Shown here: positions 1-13,023 of the stretch, piece by piece
Numbering within the stretch: position 1 is the stretch's first letter
How the letters are laid out: each line of letters starts with the position of its first letter
Source: Alitta virens
Taxonomy: Eukaryota; Annelida; Polychaeta; Phyllodocida; Nereididae
Assembly: GCA_932294295.1 (NCBI GenBank)
Contig: OW028573.1
Span: 66,069,829 to 66,133,828 of the forward strand
Direction: 5' to 3'
Length of the DNA stretch: 64,000 bases
The notes under the pieces: model-generated
Seen by the model: only the letters and a program-made list of their open reading frames with translations
Told to the model about the DNA's origin: nothing
Databases searched by the model: none
Position numbers and translations under genes: made by a program

Positions 1-1
1 A

Positions 2-196
2 GTGGGGCAGAATATAGATGGGACAGAGAGAGAATTTAGACTTCAGGACGGCCCTGTCACTGTGAGAGTTTATATTATCACCAACTTCAAAGTAAAATTG
101 GATACAAAATACTCAATAACTCAGATGACCCTACAAAAAGTGGGTGATCCCCCCCAACATGAGGAAATGTGGCCACTTATATTTGTACCTAATTAG
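2..196 (+). CDS. Possible 3'-terminal coding exon of a gene beginning outside the window
   Basis: The window opens inside an open frame of about 64 codons that ends in TAG at 194-196. The peptide (for example ...DGPVTVRVYIITNF... and a terminal PLIFVPN) has the alternating hydrophobic/polar look of a beta-rich domain and lacks low complexity, so it could be the end of a real protein. I do not recognise the family. No splice acceptor is visible because the exon would start upstream of the window, and no canonical AATAAA follows closely. A chance open frame cannot be excluded. Confidence 0.3.
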   Translation: MGQNIDGTEREFRLQDGPVTVRVYIITNFKVKLDTKYSITQMTLQKVGDPPQHEEMWPLIFVPN

Positions 197-1371
197 CAGG
201 TTTAAGGAGCTTAAGTATTCTATATGTACAAAGTATGAAAGCCTCACTGCCTACACGACTACACGTACTTTTAAGTACTTTAAATTCCATTTTAATGGTG
301 TAACCATATTTAGACGTTAGTATACCAGAAGACACAATGATGTGTCCATAAAGCACAAGACTAGATAGGAACATGGCCTCAACAAAGCAGTTTTGACATC
401 CAAACCCATATGCCCAATGACATAGCTCATTCATGGTAAAAATTATGCCATAAAGCAGGAGCAGTTGTCATAAAAAAAAATCACAGATCGTATGTCCCAC
501 CTTTGGGTACACAGCCACGCGACAGTCATGTGCACCTTGCATGTGCCCTAGGGAAAAACTTCAAAAGGAAGGGTTAAAAAAAAACTTCATGATGAAAGAG
601 AAGCGTTGAAAAAAAAAAACCAAACAACCTGTTGTGTTTCACTTCTGTAGGGATGATGTATATATTGGCAATGTGGAAGGATTTCAGATTCTAAGTTCAG
701 AAATTAAACTATACTATCTTGTCTCCATGACTATACCATTAATATTTTTAGAAAACATACGCTTGTAGTAAAATGGAACCAAGCACGGATCTTTAGCTGT
801 TCGTGAAACTAACAGATGTTCGAATACGTATAAAATATAGGAAAAAAAGAATAACAATCCTCTGACTGGCAGCCATTGACTGCATGTGCATTTGCAGGTG
901 AGCAGTGCGGAGCGTGGGCATGTCTTTTGTGAGCCACAGAAGGTAAAGATCTTCTCCCGATAACCCCATTTTCCCTCTCTAACACGACACAACCCTGTGG
1001 GGCTGAGGGCAGGCTGAGGGCCATGTGAGAAGGGCATCCATCAACTGGCCTAATTGAGCATCATTGGCTGCTTTATCAGCAACTGTTTCAGTAACCAGAG
1101 ACTGGCACGTGCTGCCCTGCAACTGCCTAGAAACACAAACATGTCGCCATTGAGCAATTACAGACATTTGGGTCAACTGTCAAGGGAACAGTCAGGTCAC
1201 TAAATCATACCAAAGTACTGAGAATTTGCTTTATCGATGAGGGAAAATATTTAACTCAGCATTATTTAAAGTAAAACTTCAAGATGTAAAAAAAAATCAA
1301 AGTATACAATTAATTATACAACCCTACATTTACAAACTTCTTTTACAAATTTTTCGTAAAAAAAACTGACT
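197..1371. other. Non-coding stretch, no gene recognised
   Basis: AT-rich unique-looking DNA with several A-runs (for example near 610-620). Short open frames occur on the minus strand between 714 and 1176 but overlap one another and resemble no protein I know. It could hold the 3' UTR of the gene ending at 196. Confidence 0.4.
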
Positions 1372-1665
1372 TACAGTTAGTTTCATAAAATACGGTCGAC
1401 TCTAGTCAGCTGTAACCACCTATTCCTGACTGTAGCTATAACTGGTCAAAGCCAGCTGCTTCTGTCTACTTCTAGCTAATAGTCGGTTACACTTACCACC
1501 ATTGAAAAATAAACCTTGGTAAATGTAAGAAATTTATGTAATATATCATAAATATGTACTTTTACATCTGGCTTTGAGTAGCCAGCTATAGCCAGACAGT
1601 TCCGTTTAGTGTCAGGTGGCATTGTGTAGCAGAAGTTGTTAAATTTTACAGGACGTTTTTAATGT
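1372..1665 (+). mobile_element. TACAGTTAG-type MITE, copy 1
   Basis: It begins TACAGTTAGTTTCATAAAA and continues with the blocks shared by all copies: GGTCGACTCTAG, CAGCTGTA, CCTATTCCTG, a TGGC-rich core, then CTTTGAGTAGCCAGC, CAGACAGTTCCGTTTAG and AGAAGTTGT. The right end decays into GTTTTTAATG without a full inverted terminus. It has no coding capacity, so it is read as a non-autonomous DNA transposon. Confidence 0.8.
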
Positions 1666-4341
1666 AGGCATCATATCTTCTTCTTTTTTTCAATTTAATT
1701 CAATCTTACAAAGTACATAACTTACAGAATAAATAAACCTGTGGCAGCTTTACACATTTTTTAAATCTTATAACGCCACATCCGCATAAAATACCGAAAA
1801 GGAAAACTATATTATTAAAATATTTCTGTAATTTATCACCATCCTTACATGGCCAATGGGCAGGGAGTGACCAACCTATTATTTTTCAAATTTCACCCTT
1901 CCCCCAAGCCTGCAATATCGCATGGTCTGTCTGCAAGGGTCTGTTCGCAGGTGACCCTCTGCCTGCGCTTTCCCAGCTAATTTGCTGCTGAATTTCCAGT
2001 GATTTTCGCGGCCAGTGACCATGTCGTGACGACGTTGCTGAGGGGGAGACTTGCCACGCGACTTGCACGTTGTACGCAGCGTACGACGCTGTGTCGCTGC
2101 GGCATCACGCTCCCCTGACTCCAGAGAAGCGACGTTTATCGGCAACAACACTGTCTCTTTGTCCCATAAAAGGCCATGTCGTTGAGGATGGGAGCCGATG
2201 CCTTCTGTTTGAAAATTTTGAAGTTGCTCCCGAAATCATCACGCCATTCAACTCATCTAAGGAAGGGTGCATGAGGCGCTGGTATCACACAACCAGTTGC
2301 CCTCTTGTTATTTGGTCGAGAAACTTTCTTGGAAAATCAAAATTATTTGCTTCTATACGTTTACGTTTCATGTAAATCAATACTTATTTTTTACTGAAAA
2401 TAAACTTCCAAATTTGCAGATTTTCAAGTCTGATCCCCCTTAAAAACTGGAGTTTGAAATAATGAAGCCCGCAATCGTGATATTTCTAACATATGTAAAG
2501 CTTGCATGACGTAATTGATAAGAATTATCTTTGTTACTGGATATTTCATTCAATGTTTTCCATATCACTATTTAATGTAGTATACTCTGTACTGGAAATG
2601 GCTGTCAGCTTAAAAAATACCCAAAGAGTTCATTCTCTCCTCAATGTCATTTCAAGGTCACAAAGTCACTTGATAAAACCTCGACCTTTATTAACAACCC
2701 TCCAAATCTCAATACAGATTTACTCCTTAATTGATAGAATGTTGTTCAAGGGTTATTCTTCCGCAATGACACACGATAACTACAAATATGACTCTCCAGC
2801 AACGCACATTCTTGCCGGGTAGCTTGCATGGTCACATTTTTGGTGGGGTGATTTGGTAGCTAGGATACAGGAGGTTCCTAGTGGGGTAAGCACCATGCAT
2901 GAACAGTGCCACCATTTGATGAGCAAAAAGTGGTTGTCCCTTTTAGATAAATAGTTGTTTCCCTTCTTGACGCTGAATGTAATAAAATTATTATGTATAT
3001 ATATATATATATGCATAACTGTATTGAATGTATCAGTGTAAAATTGTATGAATCATGTGTCAAGGAAAAAAAATAAAACTTAAACTTAAAACTTAAACTC
3101 GCATGATGCTACTAGAGTTAGCTTTACTTATTATTTATTATAAAAAAAATCATATATGTAAATTATCAATTATGTAAGTAATTAGTTGACCTGACTTGAC
3201 TAAATAGAGTAGCACAAAACTGTTTTGTAGGATGTCTAACATATTGTCTATTACATCAGGTTTTGATTCTTAAAAAAAAAAAAATTCATTTTACGAAAAA
3301 TTTAAATAACCAAAATGTTTCAATTTGTAATGCTTATGTATACATATTCGTATGCTATGGCAAGTTGGCAACTTATGCCTGAGGATGGTAAATGCAAATT
3401 CATCTGTATTACACGGCATGTCAGGAGCTGAAACCGCTTGTTTATTTACACGTATACATATTGATGTATGCAACAACAGAATTGTCCATGCTGAAATAAA
3501 ACAATAAAATAATCTGAGAATTTACAACAATTATGAAATTGGAGCCCACCCTTTCGTCATTATATCATTTCATGGCAAATTACCATTCTTTAGGTCTTAA
3601 TTGTCCAGCAAGGGATTCTGAGAACAAGTGGTGAAAATGGAGAGCATTTGAGCAGACACTTGGGAGTAACGCACTTTCTGGTGTTTAGTGGATTCATTAG
3701 GCGAGGGTGAAACCCCTAGGCATTGAAGGGTTGGGGTGGGGGTGTTCTGCTGCCCTCCTGATTGGATTATTACCAGTGTATGCGTTGTCTGAACCGCCCA
3801 ACACAGGTGTGCTGGCAACTCATTAGACCGGAGCCCGGGGGTCGATGGAAATTTGATTTGGCCAGTAAGCTTGGGCGCCTAGGAGACCACAGTGTCCAGC
3901 CACTCCGGGTCTGTGTCCAGCACTGCCCTCCGGCCACACCTGGACCCCGGCTGATACTTGAGCGCGCACCCCCAGCCCCCGTCCCCCTACAACAGCTTCC
4001 AATGACCTCTGCTCCCTGTCTGCCCTCTATGCCAACCACATTGTGGCCGAGCAATTGTATCTGGTGAATGACATCAAGCTACAGGAATGCATGTGCTTTT
4101 ATTAAAAAGCTTCATATCTGTTATATTCTAACTTAAGATATTTCATGCTATTACATATTAAGGTTAATTGCTAGTGAAATAGTTTATATTAAAAAGAATT
4201 AGGCCTAATTTATGTTTTATTAAAATATATATTTAAGGCTTTTTTTTTTACTTTACTTTCTGAAAACAGCCATTGAATGCACTGTATACGTGAATGACAT
4301 AGCTTGTCCATATGAAAAAAGAAACTTCAGCATCCATCCTT
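1666..4341. other. Non-coding stretch with no recognised gene
   Basis: Contains a CpG-rich patch at about 1990-2110 with repeated GACG and ACGAC words, a short TA repeat at 2996-3012, and a CCCC-rich patch at 3940-4000. The open frames (for example 3762-4067 on plus and 3770-4054 on minus) overlap on opposite strands in the GC-rich patch and look accidental. Confidence 0.4.
2996..3012. repeat. TA dinucleotide microsatellite
   Basis: About eight uninterrupted TA units followed by ATGCAT. Confidence 0.8.
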
Positions 4342-4688
4342 CAGTTAGTTTCATTAAAAACGGCCCGTCAAATTCAACCTTGACAAAGCCAGACAACTTC
4401 TGCTACAAGATGCTACCTTCCACTAAATGGAACTGTCTGGCTTTAGCTCGCTACTCAAAGCTGGATCTAAAAGTACATGCAGCACCATTTGATGCAAAAG
4501 TTGAGAGTTATGCATATTTTAAATTTTTTGTTGTTGAAAAGATGCATGTCTATTGTACATAAATACTAATGACACATTAGATACATTTCTTACATTTACC
4601 AAGACAGAAGTGGCTGGCTTTAGGTAGTTAGCCAGGAATAGGTTGCTACAGCTGTCTAGAGTCAACCATATTTTATGAAACTAACTTT
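4342..4688 (-). mobile_element. TACAGTTAG-type MITE, copy 2 (reverse orientation)
   Basis: It opens with CAGTTAGTTTCATTAAAAA and closes with TTTTATGAAACTAACT, an inverted terminal pair. The internal blocks appear as the reverse complement of copy 1: ACTAAATGGAACTGTCTGGC, GCTACTCAAAGC and AGAGTCAACCATA. A short internal open frame is part of the repeat, not a gene. Confidence 0.85.
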
Positions 4689-7600
4689 AGTCTTTTAATG
4701 TCATAAAAAAATACATTGAAACTAAAATCAGAGAATGAATTTGTGACCCCCTGTTTTATTCAGACGCATGTTAAATCTTGTTTCAGATGCTTTGATTATG
4801 ACGCATTACTTCAGAAAAAAACAGCAATAGACTCACTATTCAAACACACTAGGGGACAGCAGGTATCGGGAACCAAAAAGGCAACTAAGCATTTTGTTGA
4901 ACTCTTTGATAATGAAATAATTTATGCAGTTTCCTGCTTCCATTATTCTGTTTTGAACTGAAGAGATTGAATTGAATAAAAGAGCACATGTGGCCACGAG
5001 GAAGGACCCTTGCCCAAGAGGACACATGAACACAAAAGCCTTAGGGGCTAGAACGATTCAATGAGGTAACAATCGTACATACTTGCAAGAAATGTCCCCG
5101 AGGTCCTGCTGCTGGGGGTCACTTCATCTCTTGACCTCTTACACCTTTTTACTTGACCGCGTCAAGGGAGCGTTTCAAGAGAGCGACATCAAAGGACAGG
5201 ACGTTGTTATGACGTTCGTTTGAGACGTCGCCTGCTTCCTTCTTGTGCAAGCGACAGTGATGTTGGTCATCCATTCTCTAATTCATGCACTATTCATGCT
5301 CCATTCATGGAACAACTGTCGTGGCCAGATGAAATGCAAGTGATAGCCACTCCAGACGAAGGGCTGCAGTGAAGGGCCTTGGTTGACACCTCTTCAACTA
5401 ACACGCGCCTCTTGTCCACCCTTGCCACGAGCCCTTCACCTCTCCTCACACCCTGCATCAGTTGAGATTCAAACAGAATGACCAATTAAATGCTGAGAAA
5501 TACTCAATTAAGCACAATATCACAACCACCATGCATGCCTTTTGATAGTGTACAATTAACAATGATACCATTCCAGTTTGGGCTAGGTATGCTCAATTGT
5601 ATTCCGTGAAGTTCCAAAACGATTTAACACCAACCAAATTTCTTTCCATCCTTTTTGATGAATATAAATCTTCATTAAATGGCAGTACTATTATACACCC
5701 ACCTTTAAAGGGACAAACTGTATCTACGTGTGAATCATGTCAGAAATGACTCCTTAATGAAATTCAAGCAATGAAGCCAAAAAGAAATCAAAGGTCTTTC
5801 CAGGTCCCTTTTAATAGAAGAACCTATAAATTTGTTCTTGTTGGACCATTGTGGAAGGTGTCAGGAACCTGAGTAAACGAGTTTATGAATAATGACAAGG
5901 AGGGAGAGGGAGACCCCCAGGAAGTTTCTTCTTTTCATGGGCATTTTGTGAAGGCATGTTCAAGGGGAGCAGCATTAGCATATGGCAAAATTACATGTTG
6001 TTGCTGAGGTCCAAAGTCCCTCAGACGGTCTATTGGAGGTCGTGGTGATCTTGCGGCAGTTATACAGATGCTGTAATTAGGCTGACATGGATATGGTGCT
6101 TACCGCCAATTACAATGTCATACATTCGAGTGGGGCTCTGATTGAATATGAAAGTCTGCTCTCCCTGGCTCTTCTCCTGCCTTTATCCATTGACAAACGA
6201 CATGCTCGAGTTTAATGCTGGTGTCAAGAAGGCGGGCGGATCAAAGTGGGCTGGAGGACCGAGCCTGTCTGTTGAACCCTCTTGCCTTCATATTACTTGC
6301 CCTCCACTTGAACACCATTGTCCTTGGACACCTAGCGGACTTGATTAAAGGCACAGCCAGAGGATACCTCCAACCACTCTCCTTGACTCACTGGCACGAG
6401 TCATTCATCCCCATTTATCCCCACCAAACAAGTGAATTTAGCTTTGAATCCATTCATTTGCCATGGCACCGATCAAGACTCTTGGTCCTCCTACAAACTC
6501 CTTTTTGTAGAGGCACCTTGACATGAAAGCATGGCCAACCGACATCGCAATCCAGGTGGGGTATAGACCATGGTAGACCAAAAGCTAAACCCACAAAACC
6601 TCTCATGTGGCCTTCTGTTAGAGGGCATTAAGAGCTTAGCTCAGCATTGACACATCAGCCAGGGCACTTCTTGTAGGCAAATAGTCTTTAGCAAATGTAA
6701 CATGCTACCACTTAGCCCACAATGCAATCTCTGCCTTAATCTCAGATCTGCTTTTTACCTGGTCCCGATTAGACTTGAAGAGGACAGCATGATGCCCAAC
6801 ATGACAGGTGCTTAGAAGAAGCCAATTCCTCCAGGACAGCTCCACAATGCTGGTCCAGTTAAGTGTCAAAGAACCGCCTTGTAGTTTGCCTTTCAAGCCC
6901 ATCACTTTGTTCAGCACTATTGAAAACAGGTATGCTGTCCCAACTAATTTTGTGTCACTCTTAGACCACCCAATCACACAATGCAAATTCCTTTGTTCAT
7001 CAAAACGGTCAAAATGAAATTCTGCGAGCACTTAATACATTAACATCAAATATCCAAAATATCTCAACTGTTAAGATAACAGTGGACAGATTAACACAAG
7101 TGCAAAGTTGACAATCACCGGTTACATTTCATTTACACAAGAGACAAACAGTGATAAACTCTAATTGCCAAGGACAGAACAAAGCATTATCTCTTCAATC
7201 ACTTGACAAGAGAGGCGAGAATAAATCAGAGGAACAAAGTCACCTCAAAGTGCTGGTGATAAATATCCACAATAAGTGTAAATGTGTTAGCTCTGTTTAA
7301 TATTTAGTAATTGGACGCTTGTGCCACTTGCTAGTGTTGTATCTAATTGGCAACATGCTGAGGCAGTCCCAACAGGGAAGTGAGAAGACAATAGAACACA
7401 AAACTACCCAGTGGTCACCCAGGGCCTGCAGTGGTCACTAGTGTCCAGCACTCATTAAATCATTGCCTAACAAATGACCAGTGAGCAGCGGACTGACCGG
7501 CACCCTGCAGGCTCCATCTGGCGTCGCCTCTGCTAACCAGAATGCCAGTCAACATGGCCACACTTCCGCTTCCCCTGAGACGCGCGCATCCTGTGTGTGA

Positions 7601-9060
7601 ATGACGTAATGTGCTCGCCAACGCGTTCGTCCTCGCTCCTCGGCGATTGTGTCAATACGGCGACAGACGCTACGAATTTAGCTCCTAATTCAATCCCAGT
7701 AACAAGCCTGCAGCGTCATATTAGACAATGACAGGTTCTCATGCAAGATTAATTGCATTAGCTGTCAATGGTTACTATTCTTCCTTTTCTAAGTCAAATG
7801 CACGTGAAAGTGCGTTATACTAGGATCAATAATAAATATCCAATTTTTTTTTGGGCATTTTTTCCCATAAAAGGCACGGAGCAGTGCAAAATTAACAGAA
7901 ATGTTAGCAACAAGTCAAAGCCCATCTTTTTAGCTGATAAAAAACAGTTCTGGTGATCAATTAACCAGAATTTTGCTATATTCTCCATTGCAATTTTTGA
8001 GATAATGGCAAAAACGTATCATTATGGGTTAGAATGTTGGGATTTGACTTTTTGGTAACATTTATATGTAAAAATAAGACCAAAAATCAAGTGGACATTT
8101 GTTTTATAGTATTCCACTGCGGTTGACAGTGTAACATACAGAGTGACTACACATTCTGGCAATCATGGGTTCCAACTCAGAACTTTTGGTCACCCTTTGG
8201 TAAAAAATACTTTAGCACCATAGTGTGTCATACGCGTACATGTAAGTACCGGGTATGTGCATCAATTAGGTTATAATTATTTACCAACTATAAGCTTATA
8301 CTCCATTAAACATATCTTTTAATTTGTTTGACTTCTTTGCTTTGTTTATCTGCTCTTATGATGCGAGAAAAAAAAAACTGAGATAACTAACATTTTTGTA
8401 GGTTATATCCCTCTCAGAACAATAGGTTTCTTGGTGGAGTTGGTGGAGTATAAATTAATATAAATACGGTAAAAATGCCATGGCTTGGATTCTTGGCCCT
8501 CGATAGCTTGCCACTGTAGCGACATGATGTTCATACAATAGGCCTATTATTTCAAAAGAATTCATCAAAAAGGTTGGCCCAAATTACAATCATGCCAACT
8601 GACTGGAACATAAGCTGATCTTTTTGGTTTATCCGAACTTAAACCAACTATCACAAATGGAATGCACAGCAGTTCAGTTGGAGTATTAAAATATTTGCAG
8701 CAGCCAAAGCTGCATGTGCATCGCTTGGAGAAAACCGCAAGATGAGTGCATCGAGAAGTCTCCAACCAAACTGTGATTTCATGAAAAAAAGTAGATGGCT
8801 GAGCACCAGCTCTCATTATTTCTACCGAAGTTCAATGAATTCAGCTTTTCAGTTATTTTAGCAAGTGACTATTTTTGTTGTTTTATTGAATTCCAACTGC
8901 ATAACTAAAACCAACCATGTGATTTGCATTGGGTCAATTTTGTGAGGGTTCGCAACGAGTTTTGCACCAACTGCACTTAGTTTCAGATTCTAATTTAAAG
9001 TAATCATTATACTTAGCAATAACATTAAAATAATCAATAAAATCAAACAGGTATATATAG
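4689..9060. other. Gene-free DNA 3' of the Olig gene
   Basis: No open frame here looks like a real protein. The block at about 5950-6130 and the segment at 7100-7760 are of mixed composition, free of recognisable repeats, and contain homeodomain- and SOX-like words (TAATTA-type, ACAAT). They are possible conserved enhancers of the neighbouring developmental gene, but only interspecies alignment could show this. Confidence 0.35.
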
Positions 9061-9072
9061 TAAAAATGCAAA

Positions 9073-9078
9073 TTTATT
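9073..9078 (-). terminator. Possible polyadenylation signal of the Olig gene
   Basis: TTTATT on the plus strand reads AATAAA on the minus strand, about 330 bases downstream of the Olig stop codon. This is a plausible 3' UTR length; the surrounding AT-rich DNA makes a chance hit possible. Confidence 0.4.
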
Positions 9079-9409
9079 AAAAGTATAACACAAATGATAA
9101 CAAGCAAACAACAATACATGCTTATTTACAATTCAATGAAACAGGTTTCACAAAGGCAAGATCAGAGGCTGTTTCAAAACCTCATTGCAGTAAAAAAATA
9201 TAGTTCTGATTGACAACACATTGTTTCAGATAATAGTGATTTCAAGCATGTGTGTGATAATCGTACCTTTTTCATAATGTTTTGCAATGAAGCAAAAAAT
9301 ATTGCCCATTGTTATAGATCATTGTCTTTGTATAATATGAAATATCCATGGTAAAGAATTGTTTTTGAAAGAGTCTGTAGGTCTAAGTAACGCAGCAAAA
9401 GTCACTACA

Positions 9410-10246
9410 TTACGAAGGCCTAGCTGATCCAGTGCTTGGGACGGGGGGCATGGTCAGGTAGGCACTGGGGTGCGCCCAGACGGGCAAGGCGGGCATCGGG
9501 TGAAGAGACGCCGGGTGCGCAAATGACGTCAGTGAGACGCACTGTCTGCAGGGGCACTTTCCTGGTTGATGATGATGGGCGGATGATGCCAAGGCATACT
9601 GATGGGCGAGATGGGATGTGAAGAAAGCTGAAGCGCTGGTGACGCTGGGAAGTGGCGGTGATGTAGATACGGCAGGGAGCGTCGGTAACCGGGGAGACGG
9701 TCGCGGCATAGCGGGAGTCGTCGTAGCATACGTCGGCAATGACGTAGGGATAGACGGCCGCGGTGACGTCATGTTCAAGGCGATCTCCGATGGTTGAGTG
9801 GTGAAAGAAGCTTCGGGTCGGCGTGGTGGGGTGGGTGTGCTATTTTGTGCACCTCTTTGACCGTAAACATCACTGACCAGCTTCTTCATCTCATCCAGGG
9901 AAGTCTGCAGCATGATGATGTAGTTCTTGGCTAGCAGGAGAGTGGCGATTTTGGAGATACGGCGCACGGAAGAACCGTTGGCGTACGGCATGACTTCGCG
10001 CAGGGAATCCATGGCAGAGTTGAGATCGTGCATCCGCTGTCTTTCTCGTTGGTTGATCTTCATCCTCAATTTTTGAAGTTCTTCCTCGCTCAGGTTTTCT
10101 TCCATTGTGACGTGCCTCCTCGCTCTCTTTCTGCTTGGTCTGTCAGGTCCCTTGCTGGATGTTGTGCTTTCGGTGTCTGACATGGAGTCCAAGTTATCAG
10201 TGTCCTCAATCTGTACTGGCGAACTGTTTTCATCGTAGTGAGACAT
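9410..10246 (-). CDS. Olig: Olig-family bHLH transcription factor
   Basis: Intronless 278-residue protein. Residues about 62-121 form a bHLH domain with basic region [16 protein letters not shown] and helix-loop-helix [32 protein letters not shown], closely matching vertebrate Olig1/2/3 as I remember them; [18 protein letters not shown] after helix 2 is also Olig-like. A basic stretch [10 protein letters not shown] at 37-45 could be a nuclear localisation signal. The C-terminal half is Pro/Ser/Thr-rich with a KCPCRQC cluster at 230-236, recalling the CPC motif of vertebrate Olig tails. Olig proteins are nuclear E-box-binding regulators, mostly repressors, in neural and glial specification. 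The start (MSHYDEN) is the first ATG of the frame. The paralogue assignment within the family is open. Confidence 0.95.
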   Translation of the reverse strand: MSHYDENSSPVQIEDTDNLDSMSDTESTTSSKGPDRPSRKRARRHVTMEENLSEEELQKLRMKINQRERQRMHDLNSAMDSLREVMPYANGSSVRRISKIATLLLAKNYIIMLQTSLDEMKKLVSDVYGQRGAQNSTPTPPRRPEASFTTQPSEIALNMTSPRPSIPTSLPTYATTTPAMPRPSPRLPTLPAVSTSPPLPSVTSASAFFTSHLAHQYALASSAHHHQPGKCPCRQCVSLTSFAHPASLHPMPALPVWAHPSAYLTMPPVPSTGSARPS

Positions 10247-10480
10247 TTTGTTCCGAGTATGTTTGCAATCTCTGACAAACTAGTTTCTCTTCTGAACTTC
10301 CAAGCAAGAATGAAGAAGCAACTCTCTCCACTTGCACTATAACCCCCCTGCTCACCCAAGTGTCACCATGACGGGCCAATCAGAAGCCGTTCCGCTTGAC
10401 TGGGCGTGGCGGGACGGGCGCTAGGGGTAAGGTGGCGTCGCCCCGGGCCCCTCTCTGCTCACGGTGCTCTGGCCACCTTT
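10247..10480 (-). promoter_or_regulatory. Putative 5' UTR and proximal promoter of the Olig gene
   Basis: Upstream of the Olig start there is an inverted CCAAT box (GGGCCAATCAG, about 10373-10383 on plus) and a GC-box-like GGGCGTGGCGGG at about 10402-10413, followed by GC-rich DNA and then SOX-like AACAAT words near 10485-10500. No clear TATA box is visible. This is inferred from motifs and position only. Confidence 0.45.
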
Positions 10481-12778
10481 AAACAATGCCCACAAACAAT
10501 AAACATCTCAACAACCAGTGTGGAAATAAAATAGAAAGGCTAGATTCAAGTGATAGCCTCCTTAAACGCTCTTCATTGCTCGTAAATCCAATTTCCTAAG
10601 CAATAATTGTAATATGCTGTGTGGGACAGCCATCTTACTTACCTAGTCTTCCTTATGGAAAACACACAATTCTGAAATATAATATTCTTAATGTGATTTA
10701 TAGTAATTTGTACATGATGCAAAATTGCGAGTCCCTAAGTTTAATCAAAATGGGGATAGTTGATTTATCATGCAAAAAATACATAACGGTACATAAAGAA
10801 GATATATATTTCTATTTTACTACATCTTTTTCAACAGTCCATTTGCTTACAATTCTTCGAGTGAACACAAACAACCAGTTTTAAACTCTCTTTTAACAAA
10901 CAACCGGCTTTAAAGTCTCTTTTTTTACCCAGGATTGCTACATTAGCCTATTAACCGGGTATTTCATCCTGTAGACACTGCCATTTAAATGTTGTTAGCC
11001 TTGTGTTTAATGGTGAAAATGGACAGAAGGGTGGAAACATCACTGCGTGCCAATATGAGATGAAGATGAGGACTAATATCGTTCTGATTGGAAAAGTAGC
11101 ACCTAAATGGCGGGTTGAATGGAGAGAGGTCTGGCTGACCAACAGTTTGCTACAAAAGCCCTCCACTGCAGCCACATTTGTTCGGCTTGGCGGTTGTAAA
11201 CTCCACGCCTGGCCGGACAAACTACAATCTGAGCAATCTGGGCAAATTACAGGGCTGGAGTTGGTGGGGTATGGCCGAGGCACGTGGTGGTATTTTGTGG
11301 TATTTTATGCCAGGTGTCCCCAGCATAAACCACGAGCCGACATGCAAGAGCTTTGCTTTGATCGCACCTTGCCAGCTTATCATTGGCGGACCACAAGAGA
11401 CTCGGACGCCTTCTAATAATTGCTAAGCGCTCCTGCCCCACCGAACACTGGTGTGCGAACCCACAGGATTGTCTTTGTGGACCCGTGCTGCTCTTTTGAA
11501 GGTTTTTATGCTGCTTTTGCAAACTGCCAATTATTTATGATGACAAGGACCCCAAGATTTGCAAAACGTTAAGATGCATGTGTCGTATGATGCTGTCCAG
11601 ATCACACAGTAAAGGACTTACTGTATGTCCATGCAGGTTTGACTTACCAATATTTCATAGGACAGACACCATGCATGCATCTTCATAGAAAACATTGAAA
11701 TCTCTTCATTTTTCCATTCAAATATGCACTCGAAGTTATGAACCCCCCACAGCCAATAAATGCAATAACATGCATTCATGTCACGGGTGACATCAACAGA
11801 CTGGGTGGCATATTCGAACATCTGTGGCACTTGAAGACTCGAGCGCTTTTCTGGCAATTTTTTCTCTTCATAAAACGTGCAATTACTATATGGAAGGTGT
11901 TTTTAATTTCTAGAGGTCACTGATGGAGGGCAACGGGGCTGTATTGTGAGGGGGCCACGCGATCGCGGAGGGCGAGGGGGTACTGTGGCCTCTGATAATT
12001 ACCGTGCGGGACCTGCTGGGCTTTTTTGTCATCTTCTTTAAGTCCAGTAATGGGATTCCGCAGTGGGGTATCTCTTTAAGTGGTGTATCTGGCTGTCAGG
12101 GTGAGCAGGGTCCTGACTCCCTGCTGTAGACCTTTCCCTCCAACAGTTGTGCCTGCGCTCTGGCAAGGCCCTCGCCCCGCCGTCTCTCCAGGGCGTCCTG
12201 CCAAGTCCTTCCTGACCTTTCATCGGCCATGACACTCACGTGCTCAGCTCTTGTCCTTTACTCCGTGTCCTCTAAGTGGCTGTTCATCCGCGCTCAAAAA
12301 TCACTGCTCCACACTGCTCCGGACTGCAACAACCTTATCGGTTTACCACCAGATGGCACTGAGGATTATCCAGCCGTTCTCCGGGGGATAACAGGAAAGA
12401 GTCAAAACCATGCTCCTCTTGTTTTTGCATGTCCTTCGATGTCCTTCAATGCCCTTCATGCAGGGTCCTTCCTTGTCCTATTAGTAACATTGTAACTCAG
12501 GCCCCAAATAGCAGTATGAATGGCTCAAATTATACCCAGTTAATTAGCTGCAATCAATGCACCACTGCCATTACCAAAAAGGCTTTTCACAATGATGAAG
12601 CCATGTCTGGCAGTTTAAGTTTCAGCCCTATTTACTTGACTTTTCCGAGTAAATAAGGAGAAACTGGTCATGCTTTGAAACAAGGCACAGCACATGAGAA
12701 CGTGTTTACTTTTAAGCATAGTTATAGAGGTCCCCCCAGACCTGCGACCAGAATATAATTATACTTATATTGATATAG

Positions 12779-12795
12779 ATATATATATATATATA
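12779..12795. repeat. TA dinucleotide microsatellite
   Basis: Short run of AT/TA units between GATATAG and AGTGTTG. Confidence 0.75.
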
Positions 12796-13015
12796 AGTGT
12801 TGACACAAATTCACTAGCATCAAGTCACTGCAAATGAGGTGCTGACAACCTGTTGGCTAGATGTGCAGATGAGGCCATATGTAGCGAGCGATAATAAGGA
12901 GTCTGACGGTTTGCGACCCGCCCTCACAGCAGGGGGCGCTGTGCGCAGGGACATACGATCGTCGGAAATGTCGTGTAACATGTGCTGGGGGGATCTCGGA
13001 TGTCGCAAGTTGAGG

Positions 13016-13023
13016 TGACGTCA
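13016..13023. promoter_or_regulatory. Perfect CRE palindrome (TGACGTCA)
   Basis: The full palindrome TGACGTCA lies in a CpG-bearing patch that also holds GACGTGG, GCGACG and TTATGACGTCG within the next 90 bases. This is the CREB/ATF consensus; function is inferred from the motif alone. Confidence 0.4.

Noticed and set aside
9524..9771. Two perfect TGACGTCA palindromes
   Set aside because: They lie inside the Olig coding sequence and can be explained by codon choice; no evidence for regulatory use.
10090..10359. 89-codon minus-strand frame overlapping the Olig start
   Set aside because: Shadow of the Olig coding sequence in another frame.
11003..11416. 137-codon open frame
   Set aside because: Overlapped by long frames on the other strand, no recognisable motif and no splice context; the region is more likely non-coding regulatory DNA.
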